Made by a program: the position numbers and the translations under genes. 64,000 nucleotides of DNA from an uncultured beta proteobacterium (GTDB lineage: Bacteria; Pseudomonadota; Gammaproteobacteria; Burkholderiales; Burkholderiaceae_B). Below the pieces are notes generated by a model. That model made no database searches. It was not told the origin of the DNA and saw only the letters and a program-made list of their open reading frames with translations. Below, in pieces: positions 40,906-50,913 of the stretch; positions within the stretch are counted from its first letter, which is position 1, and each line of letters begins with the position of its first letter. The stretch lies in assembly GCA_903894155.1 (NCBI GenBank), contig CAITPF010000094.1:1-64000 (forward strand), given 5' to 3'.

Positions 40906-41556
40906 CTACTTGGCGGCGCGCACCTGCCTGATCAGGGCATCGGCCTGGTCAATCGTTTCCTGGTAGCCGCCCGCCTCGGAGGGCGAAACGACGTAGCGGC
41001 CAGCGACCGCGATCGACGGCGTGCCCTGAATCTTGTAGGCGTTGACCAGCTGGTCGGCGCGGCTCGTCTTGGAATTCACGCCAAACGAATCGAACACCGC
41101 TTCGAACTTGGCGCGATCCACGCCTTGCGCAGTCACCCAGGCGACGATGTCGGGCTTGGTGAACACGCGCTTCTTTTCCTCGTGAATCGCCTGGAAGACC
41201 TTGGCGTGCAGATCCATCCGATCCATCGCCTCAAGCGAGTAGTACAGCTGCTGTAACGGCCGCATGCTCGCGTTGAACGCGACCGGCACGCGCTTGACGA
41301 CGACATCCGCCGGCAGGCCCTTGATCCACTTCTCAAGCAACGGTTCAAGCACCGCGCAGTGCGTACAGGAGTACGCGAAAAACTCCAGCGCTTCAACCTT
41401 GCCGGGCTCCGTCGGCTGCGCAGGACTGAGCTCCATGTACTTCTTGCCCCCAGGCGCACCCTGCGCCAGCAGCGTCGCGCTGAACAGCGTCAGGACACAG
41501 GCTGCCAAAACCATCCAAATACGCGAAATCTGTGAAAAACCCATTTTGATGAACAC
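40906..41556 (-). CDS. dsbA: DsbA-type thiol:disulfide interchange protein
   Basis: Signal peptide; EALEFFAYSCTHCAVLEPLLEKW active site; YKIQGTPSIAVAGRYVVSP cis-Pro loop. Confidence 0.93.
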   Translation of the reverse strand: MFIKMGFSQISRIWMVLAACVLTLFSATLLAQGAPGGKKYMELSPAQPTEPGKVEALEFFAYSCTHCAVLEPLLEKWIKGLPADVVVKRVPVAFNASMRPLQQLYYSLEAMDRMDLHAKVFQAIHEEKKRVFTKPDIVAWVTAQGVDRAKFEAVFDSFGVNSKTSRADQLVNAYKIQGTPSIAVAGRYVVSPSEAGGYQETIDQADALIRQVRAAK

Positions 41557-41559
41557 CTT

Positions 41560-42279
41560 CTATTGACGAACGACGGTAGCTGGAATTTTTTCTTCGCCGA
41601 GCCTGGCGCGTGTGCGGTTCATGTCGTCGATACGCGCGAACGGCCCGACCCTGACACGGTTGACCTGCATGCCGTTGACCTCGGCGCGCTGGATCTCGAC
41701 CGGCATGCCCATCATGATGATGCGCGCGCGCAGCGTCTCGGCATCCTCAAGAACGCGGAACGAGCCGACCTGAAGGAAATAGGCGCCGGATTGCCCTGCC
41801 GCCCCGGGGGACGCACCGGACACGGTGCCGGACGACGTGCCGGATGAAGCGCTTGTCGACGGGGATGGCTCCGCAGGCGCGGTGGATTGCGAAGCCCGGG
41901 GCGACGAAGGCGCCGGGGTTGCAGGCGTGCTGCTGCCCGGGCGCTTGAGCGTGGCGATGAGCGCGCCGAGATCGTCGGGCGGCGCGTTCGACTTGCCCGA
42001 TGACTGCGCCGGTGCGGAAGGAATGGGTATCAGGGGCGCATCGCCCATACCCGGTGGCGGCACGCCCGATGCGTCGTGACCCGCCAACCCCGCATTGGGA
42101 TCGGGCGCGTTGCGCGGATCCGGGGCTGCCCGCGAATCCGGCGTGCGGCTGGCCTTGTCCACGAAGGGCATCGGCGCCTTGATCACGTAATAGGCGACGG
42201 CGGCCGCGACCGCAAGGCCGAGCAGCACACCGGCCAGGACGCCGTACAGTACGCTGCCAGAGGACTTTTGTTTCGCCAT
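41560..42279 (-). CDS. SPOR domain-containing protein (FtsN-like)
   Basis: N-terminal TM helix, Pro/Ser/Ala-rich linker, C-terminal YFLQVGSFRVLEDAETLRARIIMMG...VNRVRVGPFARIDDMNRTRARL. Confidence 0.93.
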   Translation of the reverse strand: MAKQKSSGSVLYGVLAGVLLGLAVAAAVAYYVIKAPMPFVDKASRTPDSRAAPDPRNAPDPNAGLAGHDASGVPPPGMGDAPLIPIPSAPAQSSGKSNAPPDDLGALIATLKRPGSSTPATPAPSSPRASQSTAPAEPSPSTSASSGTSSGTVSGASPGAAGQSGAYFLQVGSFRVLEDAETLRARIIMMGMPVEIQRAEVNGMQVNRVRVGPFARIDDMNRTRARLGEEKIPATVVRQ

Positions 42280-42288
42280 ACGACGATC

Positions 42289-43974
42289 TTACATCCGTTC
42301 AGGGGCCGAAACGCCCAGCAAAGCCAGGCCATTGGCGAGCACCTGCCGGGTGGCATCGGCAAGGCGCAATCGCGCCAGGCGCAGCGCTTCGTCATCGACC
42401 AATACCCGCTCCGCGTTGTACCAGCCATGGAAATCCGCGGCACATTCCCGCAACCAGAACGCAACCAGGTGAGGCGAAAGCTCCTGCGCAGCCTGTGTCA
42501 CCAGCGCCGGAAATTCGGCCAGCCGCTGCATCAGCGCAAGCTCGGTCGGCGCCTCAAGCGGCTCGACCGAAGCCTGATCCAGCCGGGCACGGCCGACAGC
42601 AGCCGTGGCAAGCATCGAGCAGATCCGGGCATGCGCGTACTGAATATAGTAGACCGGGTTTTCCTCGCTTTGCGAGCGGGCGAGATCGACGTCGAACACG
42701 AACTCGGTATCCGCGCGGCGCTGGATGAGGAAGAAACGGACCGCATCGCGGCCGACCCAGTCGATCAGGTCACGCAGCGTGACATAGCTGCCTGCCCGCT
42801 TGGAAATCTTGACCTCCTCGCCACCGCGCACGACCTTGACCATCTTGTGCAGCACATAGGCCGGATAGTCACCGGGGATGCCCAGGTTCAGCGCCTGCAG
42901 GCCCGCGCGCACGCGCGCCACCGTACCGTGGTGATCGCCGCCCTGGATATTGATGGCACGCGTGAAGCCGCGCTGCCATTTGGTGACGTGATAGGCGACG
43001 TCGGGCACGAAATATGTGTAGCCGCCCTCGGACTTGCGCATCACGCGGTCCTTGTCGTCTCCTGTGCCAAGCTCCGTGGAGCGCAACCAGAGCGCTCCGT
43101 CGGCTTCGTAGGTATGGCCGCTGGCCACCAGTTTGTTGACCGTGTCCTCGACGCGCCCGGAGGTATAGAGCGAGCTCTCGAGATAGTAGTTGTCAAAGGC
43201 CAGGCCGAAGGCCTGGAGGTCAAGATCCTGCTCGCGGCGCAGATAGGTCACGGCGAACCGGCGGATGTTGTCCAGGTCATTGATATCGCCGTTGGCCAGC
43301 ACAGGCTCGCCATCGCTGGCGGCAACCGTCTTTTTTGCCAGGAAATCGCTGGCAACATCGCCGATGTAGTCGCCGCGGTAACCGTCGGCGGGGTATTCGG
43401 GCGCGGCGGGATCGATGCCCCGCGCACGCGCCTGGACGCTGATGGCGAGATTATTGATCTGGTTGCCGGCGTCGTTGTAATAGAACTCGCGGCTGACATC
43501 GCTTCCGCTGGCATCGAACAGACGGCAGAGCGCATCGCCCAGGGCCGCCTGGCGTGCGTGCCCGACGTGCAGGGGACCCGTCGGGTTGGCCGAGACGAAT
43601 TCCACCAGGACCTTTTGCTGCTTGCGCGGCGCGCGTCCAAAGCCCTCGCCCTGACTCGTGATCGCCTGCAGAACGGCGCGCCGGGCGGCGAGCGTCAGGC
43701 GGAAATTGATGAACCCGGGGCCTGCGATTTCCGCGCTGGCCACGATGTCCGTCGCCACGGGATCGGCCATCAGCGCGTCGATGACGGCCTGTGCCAGCTC
43801 GCGCGGATTGCGGCGGGCCGGCTTGGCCAGCTGCATGGCCACGTTGCTCGCCAGGTCACCGTGGGCAGCGACCTTCGGACGCTCCAGGATGATCGCGGGA
43901 GTCGCGCCGGGAAGCGCGCGCGCCACGGCGCGCTCGAGACAGGAGATCAGGGTATGTTGTTGCTCGGGGAGCAT
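42289..43974 (-). CDS. argS: arginyl-tRNA synthetase
   Basis: [60 protein letters not shown] opens at 44001. Confidence 0.97.
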   Translation of the reverse strand: MLPEQQHTLISCLERAVARALPGATPAIILERPKVAAHGDLASNVAMQLAKPARRNPRELAQAVIDALMADPVATDIVASAEIAGPGFINFRLTLAARRAVLQAITSQGEGFGRAPRKQQKVLVEFVSANPTGPLHVGHARQAALGDALCRLFDASGSDVSREFYYNDAGNQINNLAISVQARARGIDPAAPEYPADGYRGDYIGDVASDFLAKKTVAASDGEPVLANGDINDLDNIRRFAVTYLRREQDLDLQAFGLAFDNYYLESSLYTSGRVEDTVNKLVASGHTYEADGALWLRSTELGTGDDKDRVMRKSEGGYTYFVPDVAYHVTKWQRGFTRAINIQGGDHHGTVARVRAGLQALNLGIPGDYPAYVLHKMVKVVRGGEEVKISKRAGSYVTLRDLIDWVGRDAVRFFLIQRRADTEFVFDVDLARSQSEENPVYYIQYAHARICSMLATAAVGRARLDQASVEPLEAPTELALMQRLAEFPALVTQAAQELSPHLVAFWLRECAADFHGWYNAERVLVDDEALRLARLRLADATRQVLANGLALLGVSAPERM

Positions 43975-44010
43975 GAGGGCGTTCGATGCGATGTAAAGCA
44001 TTGAATTCTA

Positions 44011-44176
44011 GCGTGAATCGCCCACCCGGGGCTCGGGCCGGCCGCCCGCACGCCGGGATGCGCCTGCCGCGCAATGAAGGTTTCGACTTCGCTGCGCAAC
44101 CGACGCCCCATCACCGGAAGATCGTCCTGGTGGCTCACCCACCGGAAGCCGTCGGCCCGGCTCACGCTTCGGTCGG
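44011..44176 (-). pseudogene. Duplicated, truncated remnant of the 3' end of the RHS-DUF2235 gene plus its downstream 27-bp segment
   Basis: Translates to SRADGFRWVSHQDDLPVMGRRLRSEVETFIARQAHP versus SRADGSRWVNYQDDLPVMGRRLRSEVETFITRQAHP in the intact gene; 27-bp identical segment gcgtgaatcgcccacccggggctcggg at 44011-44037 and 45160-45186. Confidence 0.9.
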
Positions 44177-44238
44177 AATTCTTAGCGGACCAAGATTGAT
44201 ATATTGTGCAATCTGTCTAAACCTGCTGGTCCAAGCCC

Positions 44239-45159
44239 ATGCCCCTGTCTTACACACAAAACCTTGAGGATTACCACCTGTCACTCGCCTTTGCGGGGCA
44301 AGAGCGGGGTTTTTACATCGATGTCGGTGCAGGCCACCCTGTTGCGGACAATGTTTCGCTCTGGTTTTATGAGCGTGGCTGGAGCGGCATTGTTGCGGAA
44401 CCCATTGCTGAACTTGCTGACTTGTATAAGAAAATCCGACCGCGCGATACGCTGTATCAAGGCTTGATTGGGCGCTCCGTTGGCGAGGTTGATTTTTTTC
44501 ATGTGAATCGCTTGCATGGTTTTTCAACAACGATTGAATTGCATGCTGATGTCGCAAAAGAGTTTGGAGCAGACTATCAGCGCCTGACGTTGCCGATGCT
44601 CACGCTGGAAAAGTTATGCGATCAGTACCAGGTGCAGCAAATCGACTTCTTGAAAATAGATGTCGAAGGCGCCGAAAGCGATGTGTTGGCCGGTAACGAT
44701 TTCAATCGTTTTCGCCCTAAAGTCATCGTGGCCGAAGCGGTAACGCCAGGAAAGGGTGAGCCCGCCTGGGAAGCTTACGAGCCACTGTTATTGGCGAATG
44801 GTTATAAATTTCGTTTATTTGATACGTTGAACCGCTTTTATGTTGCCCAGGAGTGCCCTGAGATTTTTGAGCGCTTGCCTGCAGAGCGTGCACCCTGGGG
44901 CGATGTCACCCACATGTACGAAATCGGACGTGCGCCAGAGATGGCGAATCATCCTGATTTTGCGCTGGCCCAGCAACTGGGACGTGGTTTTTGGGCAGCA
45001 TTGCCTCATCTGGATCAAGAGGTTTTGAGGGACATTCTTGCCCGAGGCAAGCGTCCAAACGACATAACGACTTTTGATCAGGTCAGCTCGCCCGAGTTGC
45101 GCATTGCGCTTGGGCGTATTGCCTGCGGCTACGATGGTGGACAAGTTTTCAATGAGTAA
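44239..45159 (+). CDS. FkbM family methyltransferase
   Basis: RGFYIDVGAGHPVADNVSLWFYERGWSGIVAEP; LTLEKLCDQYQVQQIDFLKIDVEGAESDVLAG; visibly AT-richer than surroundings. Confidence 0.92.
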   Translation: MPLSYTQNLEDYHLSLAFAGQERGFYIDVGAGHPVADNVSLWFYERGWSGIVAEPIAELADLYKKIRPRDTLYQGLIGRSVGEVDFFHVNRLHGFSTTIELHADVAKEFGADYQRLTLPMLTLEKLCDQYQVQQIDFLKIDVEGAESDVLAGNDFNRFRPKVIVAEAVTPGKGEPAWEAYEPLLLANGYKFRLFDTLNRFYVAQECPEIFERLPAERAPWGDVTHMYEIGRAPEMANHPDFALAQQLGRGFWAALPHLDQEVLRDILARGKRPNDITTFDQVSSPELRIALGRIACGYDGGQVFNE

Positions 45160-45186
45160 GCGTGAATCGCCCACCCGGGGCTCGGG
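45160..45186. repeat. 27-bp direct repeat, second copy of 44011-44037
   Basis: gcgtgaatcgcccacccggggctcggg; begins immediately after the fkbM stop codon. Confidence 0.95.
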
Positions 45187-45249
45187 GCAACCGGCATTGC
45201 CGAGGCCGGCGGCGCCCCGGGAAGCACCCGACGCACGCCGACGTGCGTA

Positions 45250-48200
45250 TCACCGCAACCCCATCGTGCGCTCGAGCCACTGCGCATAGGCCGCCATATC
45301 CACCCACCCGACCGCATCGGCGCCCTGCAGGCGCGGATGCGCCTGCCGCGTGATGAAGGTTTCGACTTCGCTGCGCAACCGACGCCCCATCACGGGAAGG
45401 TCGTCCTGGTAGTTCACCCAGCGGGAACCGTCGGCCCGGCTGACCCTTCGATCGGTATCCTGCATCCGGCGTGAAAAGACCGCGCGCTCGTCGTGAATGA
45501 CGGGCGAGCGCACCGACGCGAGGCGCCCCGAGCCGTCGATCGCCACGCCGGCCGCGCGCGCCTGCCACTGCATCCACGCGAGCGCCACGTGCGACAGGTC
45601 GCCGGGGGTCGAGCCCGGCGAGGCTTGCGGCGTGAGATAGCCGCCCCCGATATCGGCGTGGGCACCGACAAACGGGCGCTCAATGACATTGGACGCTCCC
45701 TGCGCCGAGGTCAGCGGAAACAGCCATCGCCGTTCGTGCAGCGCGACGGCATGGGCCACCCACTTCCAGGCGGGTGCGATCGTCAGGTCAAAGGCGGCGT
45801 TGCCTGCGCCCAGCGCATTGAATTGCGCGACCGTGTCGAAAAGCCCCATGAACCGCAGGTCGACGCAATGCGAAACAACGCCATGCACGGGATGGCGGGC
45901 CCAGAAGCGTCCGTCGCGCACGTGCTTCGCAACCCGGTTGCCGAAATCCCGGCCCAGCGCAGCGCCCCGGGAGAACCCGACGACATCGAGCGCTAGCGTA
46001 CGCCCCTGCTGCTGGTTCGCCAGCGCGTTGAGCAATCGCTCCCAGTGGCTGTCCACGCGCGTCGCGCCCGACCAGGCGAACGCCACGTCCGAGGTGTTCG
46101 CCGCAGCCGAGATCGTCCTCGCGGTGCCCGGCCCCGGCACGTAGTGAACCGCGCCGTCCCGGTAGGACTGCGCCATGAGCCATACGTTGGTGAGCGACTC
46201 TGGCCGATTGCCCGTGCCGTCGAACGCGAACAGCATGAGGCCCAGGGGATCGGCGTAGCGTCGGGGCTGCTGATCCGCATAGCCATAGAGGCTGTTGCCG
46301 GGAACCGGCCCCAGGGGATCCGGCTCCAGATAATGGCCCCAGCCAGGGTCGTACGTGCGCTGGACATTGTCGTGCCAGCCGGTCAGCGGGTCGGCGACCT
46401 GGCCGGGCAGGCGCAACGGCATGCGCAGATCGCCCGCTTCCTCCAGCAGTTGGCCCAGCGGGCTGAAGCGCCCCTGCCACCGGACGCGCCCCTGCATATC
46501 GGTCACGAGGCGCGGCAGACCGACCGGATCGGTGTGAATCATGTAGAGGTGCGCGCCCGATGGCGTGTAATCAATCATCGCAACCGGCACGTGGCGGGCG
46601 TGGAGGTAACGGCGCGTGACGCGCAACGTGCCGTCGATGGAATGCGCCTCGGCCGCAAGCCGGTAGTCGTCGTAAAAGTAGTGCGTACGAACTGTGCCGT
46701 CGTCGCGCCAGATGCGCTCGCCAATCGCGTTGTGACCATACTCGACCCGGATCGTCGGATGCTCAATGCGTGTAGCCCGGACAAGCCGGCGCTGTGCGCC
46801 GTATTCCGTCATGAAGCGGCCCACGCGCACGGGTTGCCCGGTCGCATCGCGCACGATGTCCGGGGCGAATTCATCGGCCCCGTCGCGCATCGCGCGCGCG
46901 GCACCCGAAGCGTCCCAGGCGATCTGGCGCATGGTCACGCGCACAGGCGCGAACGACCCTGGCTCCGTGCGCCACGTGCGAAATCCCGTCAGGCGGCCAT
47001 CGTGATCGCGCAGATAGACCGTGCTTTGCCGGCCGTTGGCCGTCACGTCGTCTTCCCGGGCAACCCGGCCGCGCGCATCGTAGGACCTTGTCTGGAAGAA
47101 GGGCGCCGTGCCCGTGCCTGGCTGATACACCACCAGCGCGGCGAGGCCCGCCGGCGACATGACGCCCGCCGTCAGCAGACCATTCCCATGCCGCACGCCG
47201 GCCGCGGTGGCGTCGATGACAGGGCGGCGCACGCCGCCTGCATCCTCCCACGCGATGGAAATCAGGCGCCCGCCCGGCGTCCACGCGAAATGCACGCGCC
47301 CGCCCTCGGGCAGCACGTGCTCGGTTCGGCGCCCGCGCGCATCGTAGGCATAGCGTTCGCTCAGGCGCACGCCGGGCTGGCCGGACGCCCCCGGGCGCAC
47401 GATGACGCGCGCGCGCAAGCGCCCCAGCCGGTTACGCCGCAGCGTCTGCGACTCTTGCGGATGCTGCACGACGACAGGCTGCAGACCGCGCCAGTCGATG
47501 CGTGTCTCGACCGTCTCGCCCGGCGCCGTGGCGCGGATGGTGACGATGCGGCCGTGGCGATCGGTGCGCCACTGCCAGCGGGCTGCGGCGCCAAACGCAC
47601 GCTCGCGCAACAGCCCGTCGGCGCCATGCGCCAGCCGCTCCCCTGCGAGGCCCCTGGCGGTCCATGCGGTCATGAAGCCGGCGGCATCAAATTCAAGCCG
47701 CAGGCCAGGCCAGCCCGGCGCCGGCATCGATAGGGCGCGGATCTGCCCACGGGCGTCGTGCCGGGCTTCGAGGCCAAGCGCGTGATCGTCGAAGGCGATG
47801 GGCAGCCGCACCGGGCTCCCGATCTGCGCTCCGGGGATAAAAGCGTTCGCGCGCCCTGTCGGGTCGTATCGCCAGGATTGGGTGCGCAGCGAATGCTTCC
47901 CGTCTGCCGAGGCGATCGAGATGCCGGTCAACGCGTCGGCATGGCCCGATTGAAAGGCTGGCTCATGGTAATAGCGGCGCTGCATGCCGTCGGGGCGCGT
48001 CACCGCCGTCAACCGTGGCCTGCCGCCTTCGGGTAACTCAACGCGATAACGAAAAGTGCCGGCAGGCGTCTCCACCGCCCGGAGGATGGGGTGCCCGCCG
48101 GCCTCGCCGTAACGAAACCGCAGGCTCGCGCCCGAGGGATGCGCGGTCACCTCGTCAAGCGCCCCGGCCAGCGCCGATCCGCCAGGATGCCGGCGAGCCT

Positions 48201-48858
48201 CGATGCGTCCACTTGCGCCGTGGTCGATCCGGGAAAGCCTGCCGTCGCGATCAAAGTGCAGCGCCGTACCCTGGGGCCAGCGCCAGCGCCACCCATCGCC
48301 AAGCATCCGGATGCGGCCATGCTGTGGATCAACGGCACGGCAGCCCGGGGCGAGGGCGCCTGCGGCAGCACACGAAAAATCCAGTCGGCTGCCATCGGCC
48401 TGCACGATCTGAATGCCATCGGGCATCCGGTAAAGCCGCGTGTCGTAAGACCAGGACCAGCCCCGCCCGAGGGCTCCCCCGCGCGGGTCCAGCGCGTTGT
48501 AGTGCCGCACGAGCTCCAGCCCCGGCGCCGACCACAGCGCCGGCATATCGGTATCGCGCTGGTATTTGTTGCCGCTGCGCCGATCGACGGGGTTGCCCAT
48601 GCCGAAATCGGGGCCGGGGCGCGCCGCGCCCATCGTCGCGACTCCGCCCTGGGCGCAGGGATCGCCCATTTGGGTCGCAAGACACTGCGCCGGCTGCGCG
48701 CGCTGAGCGTCTCCCGATCGGTTCATGGGTGCCTGCGCAGCGGGAATTCCGGTTGGCCGCACGACACCGCGAGCCCAATCGGAAAGCGCCCGGGTCGCGT
48801 GCGCCTGCCCAGACAAAACCATCACCGCCGGCAGCAGGCACGTCAACATTGTTCTCAA
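45250..48858 (-). CDS. RHS repeat protein with Sec-type signal peptide and C-terminal DUF2235 (Tle1-like alpha/beta hydrolase) domain; probable TTG start
   Basis: MLTCLLPAVMVLSGQAHA signal; RHS core WHDNVQRTYDPGWGHYLEPDPLGPVPGNSLYGYADQQPRRYADPLG; DUF2235: LFAFDGTGNRPESLTN, DVVGFSRGAALGRDFGN, FMGLFDTVAQFNA; SD ggagg 5 nt upstream of TTG 48858. Confidence 0.9.
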   Translation of the reverse strand: MRTMLTCLLPAVMVLSGQAHATRALSDWARGVVRPTGIPAAQAPMNRSGDAQRAQPAQCLATQMGDPCAQGGVATMGAARPGPDFGMGNPVDRRSGNKYQRDTDMPALWSAPGLELVRHYNALDPRGGALGRGWSWSYDTRLYRMPDGIQIVQADGSRLDFSCAAAGALAPGCRAVDPQHGRIRMLGDGWRWRWPQGTALHFDRDGRLSRIDHGASGRIEARRHPGGSALAGALDEVTAHPSGASLRFRYGEAGGHPILRAVETPAGTFRYRVELPEGGRPRLTAVTRPDGMQRRYYHEPAFQSGHADALTGISIASADGKHSLRTQSWRYDPTGRANAFIPGAQIGSPVRLPIAFDDHALGLEARHDARGQIRALSMPAPGWPGLRLEFDAAGFMTAWTARGLAGERLAHGADGLLRERAFGAAARWQWRTDRHGRIVTIRATAPGETVETRIDWRGLQPVVVQHPQESQTLRRNRLGRLRARVIVRPGASGQPGVRLSERYAYDARGRRTEHVLPEGGRVHFAWTPGGRLISIAWEDAGGVRRPVIDATAAGVRHGNGLLTAGVMSPAGLAALVVYQPGTGTAPFFQTRSYDARGRVAREDDVTANGRQSTVYLRDHDGRLTGFRTWRTEPGSFAPVRVTMRQIAWDASGAARAMRDGADEFAPDIVRDATGQPVRVGRFMTEYGAQRRLVRATRIEHPTIRVEYGHNAIGERIWRDDGTVRTHYFYDDYRLAAEAHSIDGTLRVTRRYLHARHVPVAMIDYTPSGAHLYMIHTDPVGLPRLVTDMQGRVRWQGRFSPLGQLLEEAGDLRMPLRLPGQVADPLTGWHDNVQRTYDPGWGHYLEPDPLGPVPGNSLYGYADQQPRRYADPLGLMLFAFDGTGNRPESLTNVWLMAQSYRDGAVHYVPGPGTARTISAAANTSDVAFAWSGATRVDSHWERLLNALANQQQGRTLALDVVGFSRGAALGRDFGNRVAKHVRDGRFWARHPVHGVVSHCVDLRFMGLFDTVAQFNALGAGNAAFDLTIAPAWKWVAHAVALHERRWLFPLTSAQGASNVIERPFVGAHADIGGGYLTPQASPGSTPGDLSHVALAWMQWQARAAGVAIDGSGRLASVRSPVIHDERAVFSRRMQDTDRRVSRADGSRWVNYQDDLPVMGRRLRSEVETFITRQAHPRLQGADAVGWVDMAAYAQWLERTMGLR

Positions 48859-48952
48859 GGCTTCCTCCCTTTGGGAAAAAGCCCCGAGCATGCCGGTTGG
48901 CATCGACCGCCGCATCAGTTAGTGTATGGTTGTCTCCAATGAGGAAATCACC

Positions 48953-49291
48953 ATGCTAGTCACTTTCAGCAGCAAGGCAGGGGCCGACATCCTGATGCTG
49001 GGCGAACACGCCAAGCCCCTGCTTCGCATCGCCGGAAAAATCATCGAGACCCCGTTTCCGGCCCGTGGGGTGTTCGCCGCCGATCAGCTCCCCGACGCCA
49101 TCGGCCGCCTGGAGCGGGCAATTGACGCCGATCATGCGCCGGCGCCGTCCGCCGACGAGGACGACGCAGGGGGCCCCGAAAACCGGATCGGCGTTTCCCT
49201 GCGCCAGCGGGCGTTCCCACTGCTCGACCTGATGCGGCGCGCCCAGAAGTCCGGGCACCCGGTTTTGTGGGAAGCGGGTTCCGGGTGGTAA
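48953..49291 (+). CDS. DUF1840 domain-containing protein
   Basis: MLVTFSSKAGADILMLGEHAKPLLRIAGK; VSLRQRAFPLLDLMRRAQKSGHPVLWEAG. Confidence 0.85.
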   Translation: MLVTFSSKAGADILMLGEHAKPLLRIAGKIIETPFPARGVFAADQLPDAIGRLERAIDADHAPAPSADEDDAGGPENRIGVSLRQRAFPLLDLMRRAQKSGHPVLWEAGSGW

Positions 49292-49329
49292 CGTCTTGGT
49301 TTGTGAACTGATTATTCTGGAGGCGGTCA

Positions 49330-49647
49330 ATGCGCTGCGAGATTTCGTTCGTGTTCAGTCCACGGAACACGCTGGACGTGGTCGTCGACACCGATCCGAC
49401 TGTTGCCGACGCTGCGGCTGCGCGAAAGTGGCTTGACGATACGTGGGAAGCGATGGGCTGCGAGCCCGTGCGCCCAAGCGGCAAAGTGCTATTGCTCGAC
49501 AAGATCCTCGGGGTGACGGATGCCTATGGCTACAGCGCCCTGTCGTCGGACAGCGCCCGCGCGCAGGAACTCGCGCGCCACATCGCCCACGCGCTGGGCA
49601 GGCCGCGCGTCACGGTCGATCTGCCCGGGCTGCGGGTCGGCTACTAG
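49330..49647 (+). CDS. hypothetical protein (105 aa)
   Basis: ORF with SD (tctggaggcggtcaATG); no family recognised. Confidence 0.65.
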   Translation: MRCEISFVFSPRNTLDVVVDTDPTVADAAAARKWLDDTWEAMGCEPVRPSGKVLLLDKILGVTDAYGYSALSSDSARAQELARHIAHALGRPRVTVDLPGLRVGY

Positions 49648-49692
49648 CGGCGTGCCGCGCTCGCCCACCGGCCCGCGCAGCAGGCCCCCGGC

Positions 49693-50880
49693 CTAGTACG
49701 CCTGGTCAAACAGCGCGCGAAAATCGGCGGCCGTCGTGTGCCGCGGATTCCAGCGGTTGTAGTTCGCCTGCGCGCAGAGCGTGGCCATTTCGTCAAATGT
49801 CTCATGGCGCGCACCGACATCGCGCAAGCGCGCCGGAATCGACAAATCCCTGCACAACCGCTCGATCGCCTCGACGGCAGCACTCGCCGCGTCGAGCACC
49901 GGCAACTGCTGCACCGGGCGCCCCATGGCGGCCGCGACGCGGGCGTATTTTTGAGGATTGGCCACCAGGTTGAACCGCGCGACATGCGGCAGGCAGACCG
50001 CATTGGACAGCCCGTGTGACAAGTGAAAATACGCACCCACGAAGCGCGCCATGCAGTGCACGTTCCCAAGGCCCGTTTGCCCGAACGTGATGCCCGCAAG
50101 GGCTGATCCGCACAACATGTTCAAGCCAGCCTCGAGATTCTCGCGATTGGCGACGAACTGGCGGATGTTGGAGGCGATCAGCTCCATGGCGTAAAGATTG
50201 ATCGCGTCGGTCATCAAATTGGCCCCGCGCGAAATATAGGATTCAAATGCGTGCACGAACGCGTCCATCCCCGAATGGGCCGCCACGTGGGCGGGCACCG
50301 TGCGCAGCGCAAGCGGGTCAAGGATCGCAACCGTCGCCGGGTTCAGCGCCGCGTGGCGAATCGACATCTTGAGATTTTTTTCCGTGTCGGTGATCACGCA
50401 CGAGCCGGACACTTCGGATCCCGTACCCGCGGTCGTGGGAATCGCAATCAGCGGCAGGGGCGGGATCGAAAACTTTTCGATGCCCTCATAGTCGTGGATG
50501 CGCCCGCCGTTGGTGGCGAGGATCCCGACCGCTTTGGCGACATCGATGGTGCTGCCCCCGCCGATCGCGAGGATCACACTCGCACCGTGATCGCGGCACA
50601 CCGCAAACGCGCGCTCGACTGTGATGGCACTGGGGTCTGGCTCGATATCGGTATAAGTGGCAATTTCGACGCCCGCTTGCGCGAGCAGCGCCGCGATCCC
50701 CTTGTAAAAGGGCGTATCGACCAGTGCCGCGTCCACGGCGACAAACAGGCGGTCACACGCCTGCTGGCGCATGACTTCAAGAATTCGCTCGTGCGCGCCC
50801 ACACCCATAAAAATCCGGGTGGGACAAAAAAAGGAAGAAATGTCAGCGGGGATCATGGGCATTCTCGGTTCGGAAGGCAA
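49693..50880 (-). CDS. iron-containing alcohol dehydrogenase
   Basis: FFCPTRIFMGVGAHERI; ILAIGGGSTIDVAKAVG; IPTTAGTGSEVS; HGLSNAVCLPHV. Confidence 0.95.
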   Translation of the reverse strand: MPSEPRMPMIPADISSFFCPTRIFMGVGAHERILEVMRQQACDRLFVAVDAALVDTPFYKGIAALLAQAGVEIATYTDIEPDPSAITVERAFAVCRDHGASVILAIGGGSTIDVAKAVGILATNGGRIHDYEGIEKFSIPPLPLIAIPTTAGTGSEVSGSCVITDTEKNLKMSIRHAALNPATVAILDPLALRTVPAHVAAHSGMDAFVHAFESYISRGANLMTDAINLYAMELIASNIRQFVANRENLEAGLNMLCGSALAGITFGQTGLGNVHCMARFVGAYFHLSHGLSNAVCLPHVARFNLVANPQKYARVAAAMGRPVQQLPVLDAASAAVEAIERLCRDLSIPARLRDVGARHETFDEMATLCAQANYNRWNPRHTTAADFRALFDQAY

Positions 50881-50913
50881 AACGCCGTCCCGGGTGTTCT
50901 TGTGGGATTCCTG

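Noticed and set aside
42076-44004. 642-aa plus-strand ORF
   Set aside because: Antisense to argS; shadow ORF.
44177-45159. fkbM segment considered as an IS element
   Set aside because: No transposase, no clear target-site duplication; flanks are RHS-derived repeats.
46045-47733. 562-aa plus-strand ORF
   Set aside because: Antisense to the RHS gene; composition of a shadow ORF.
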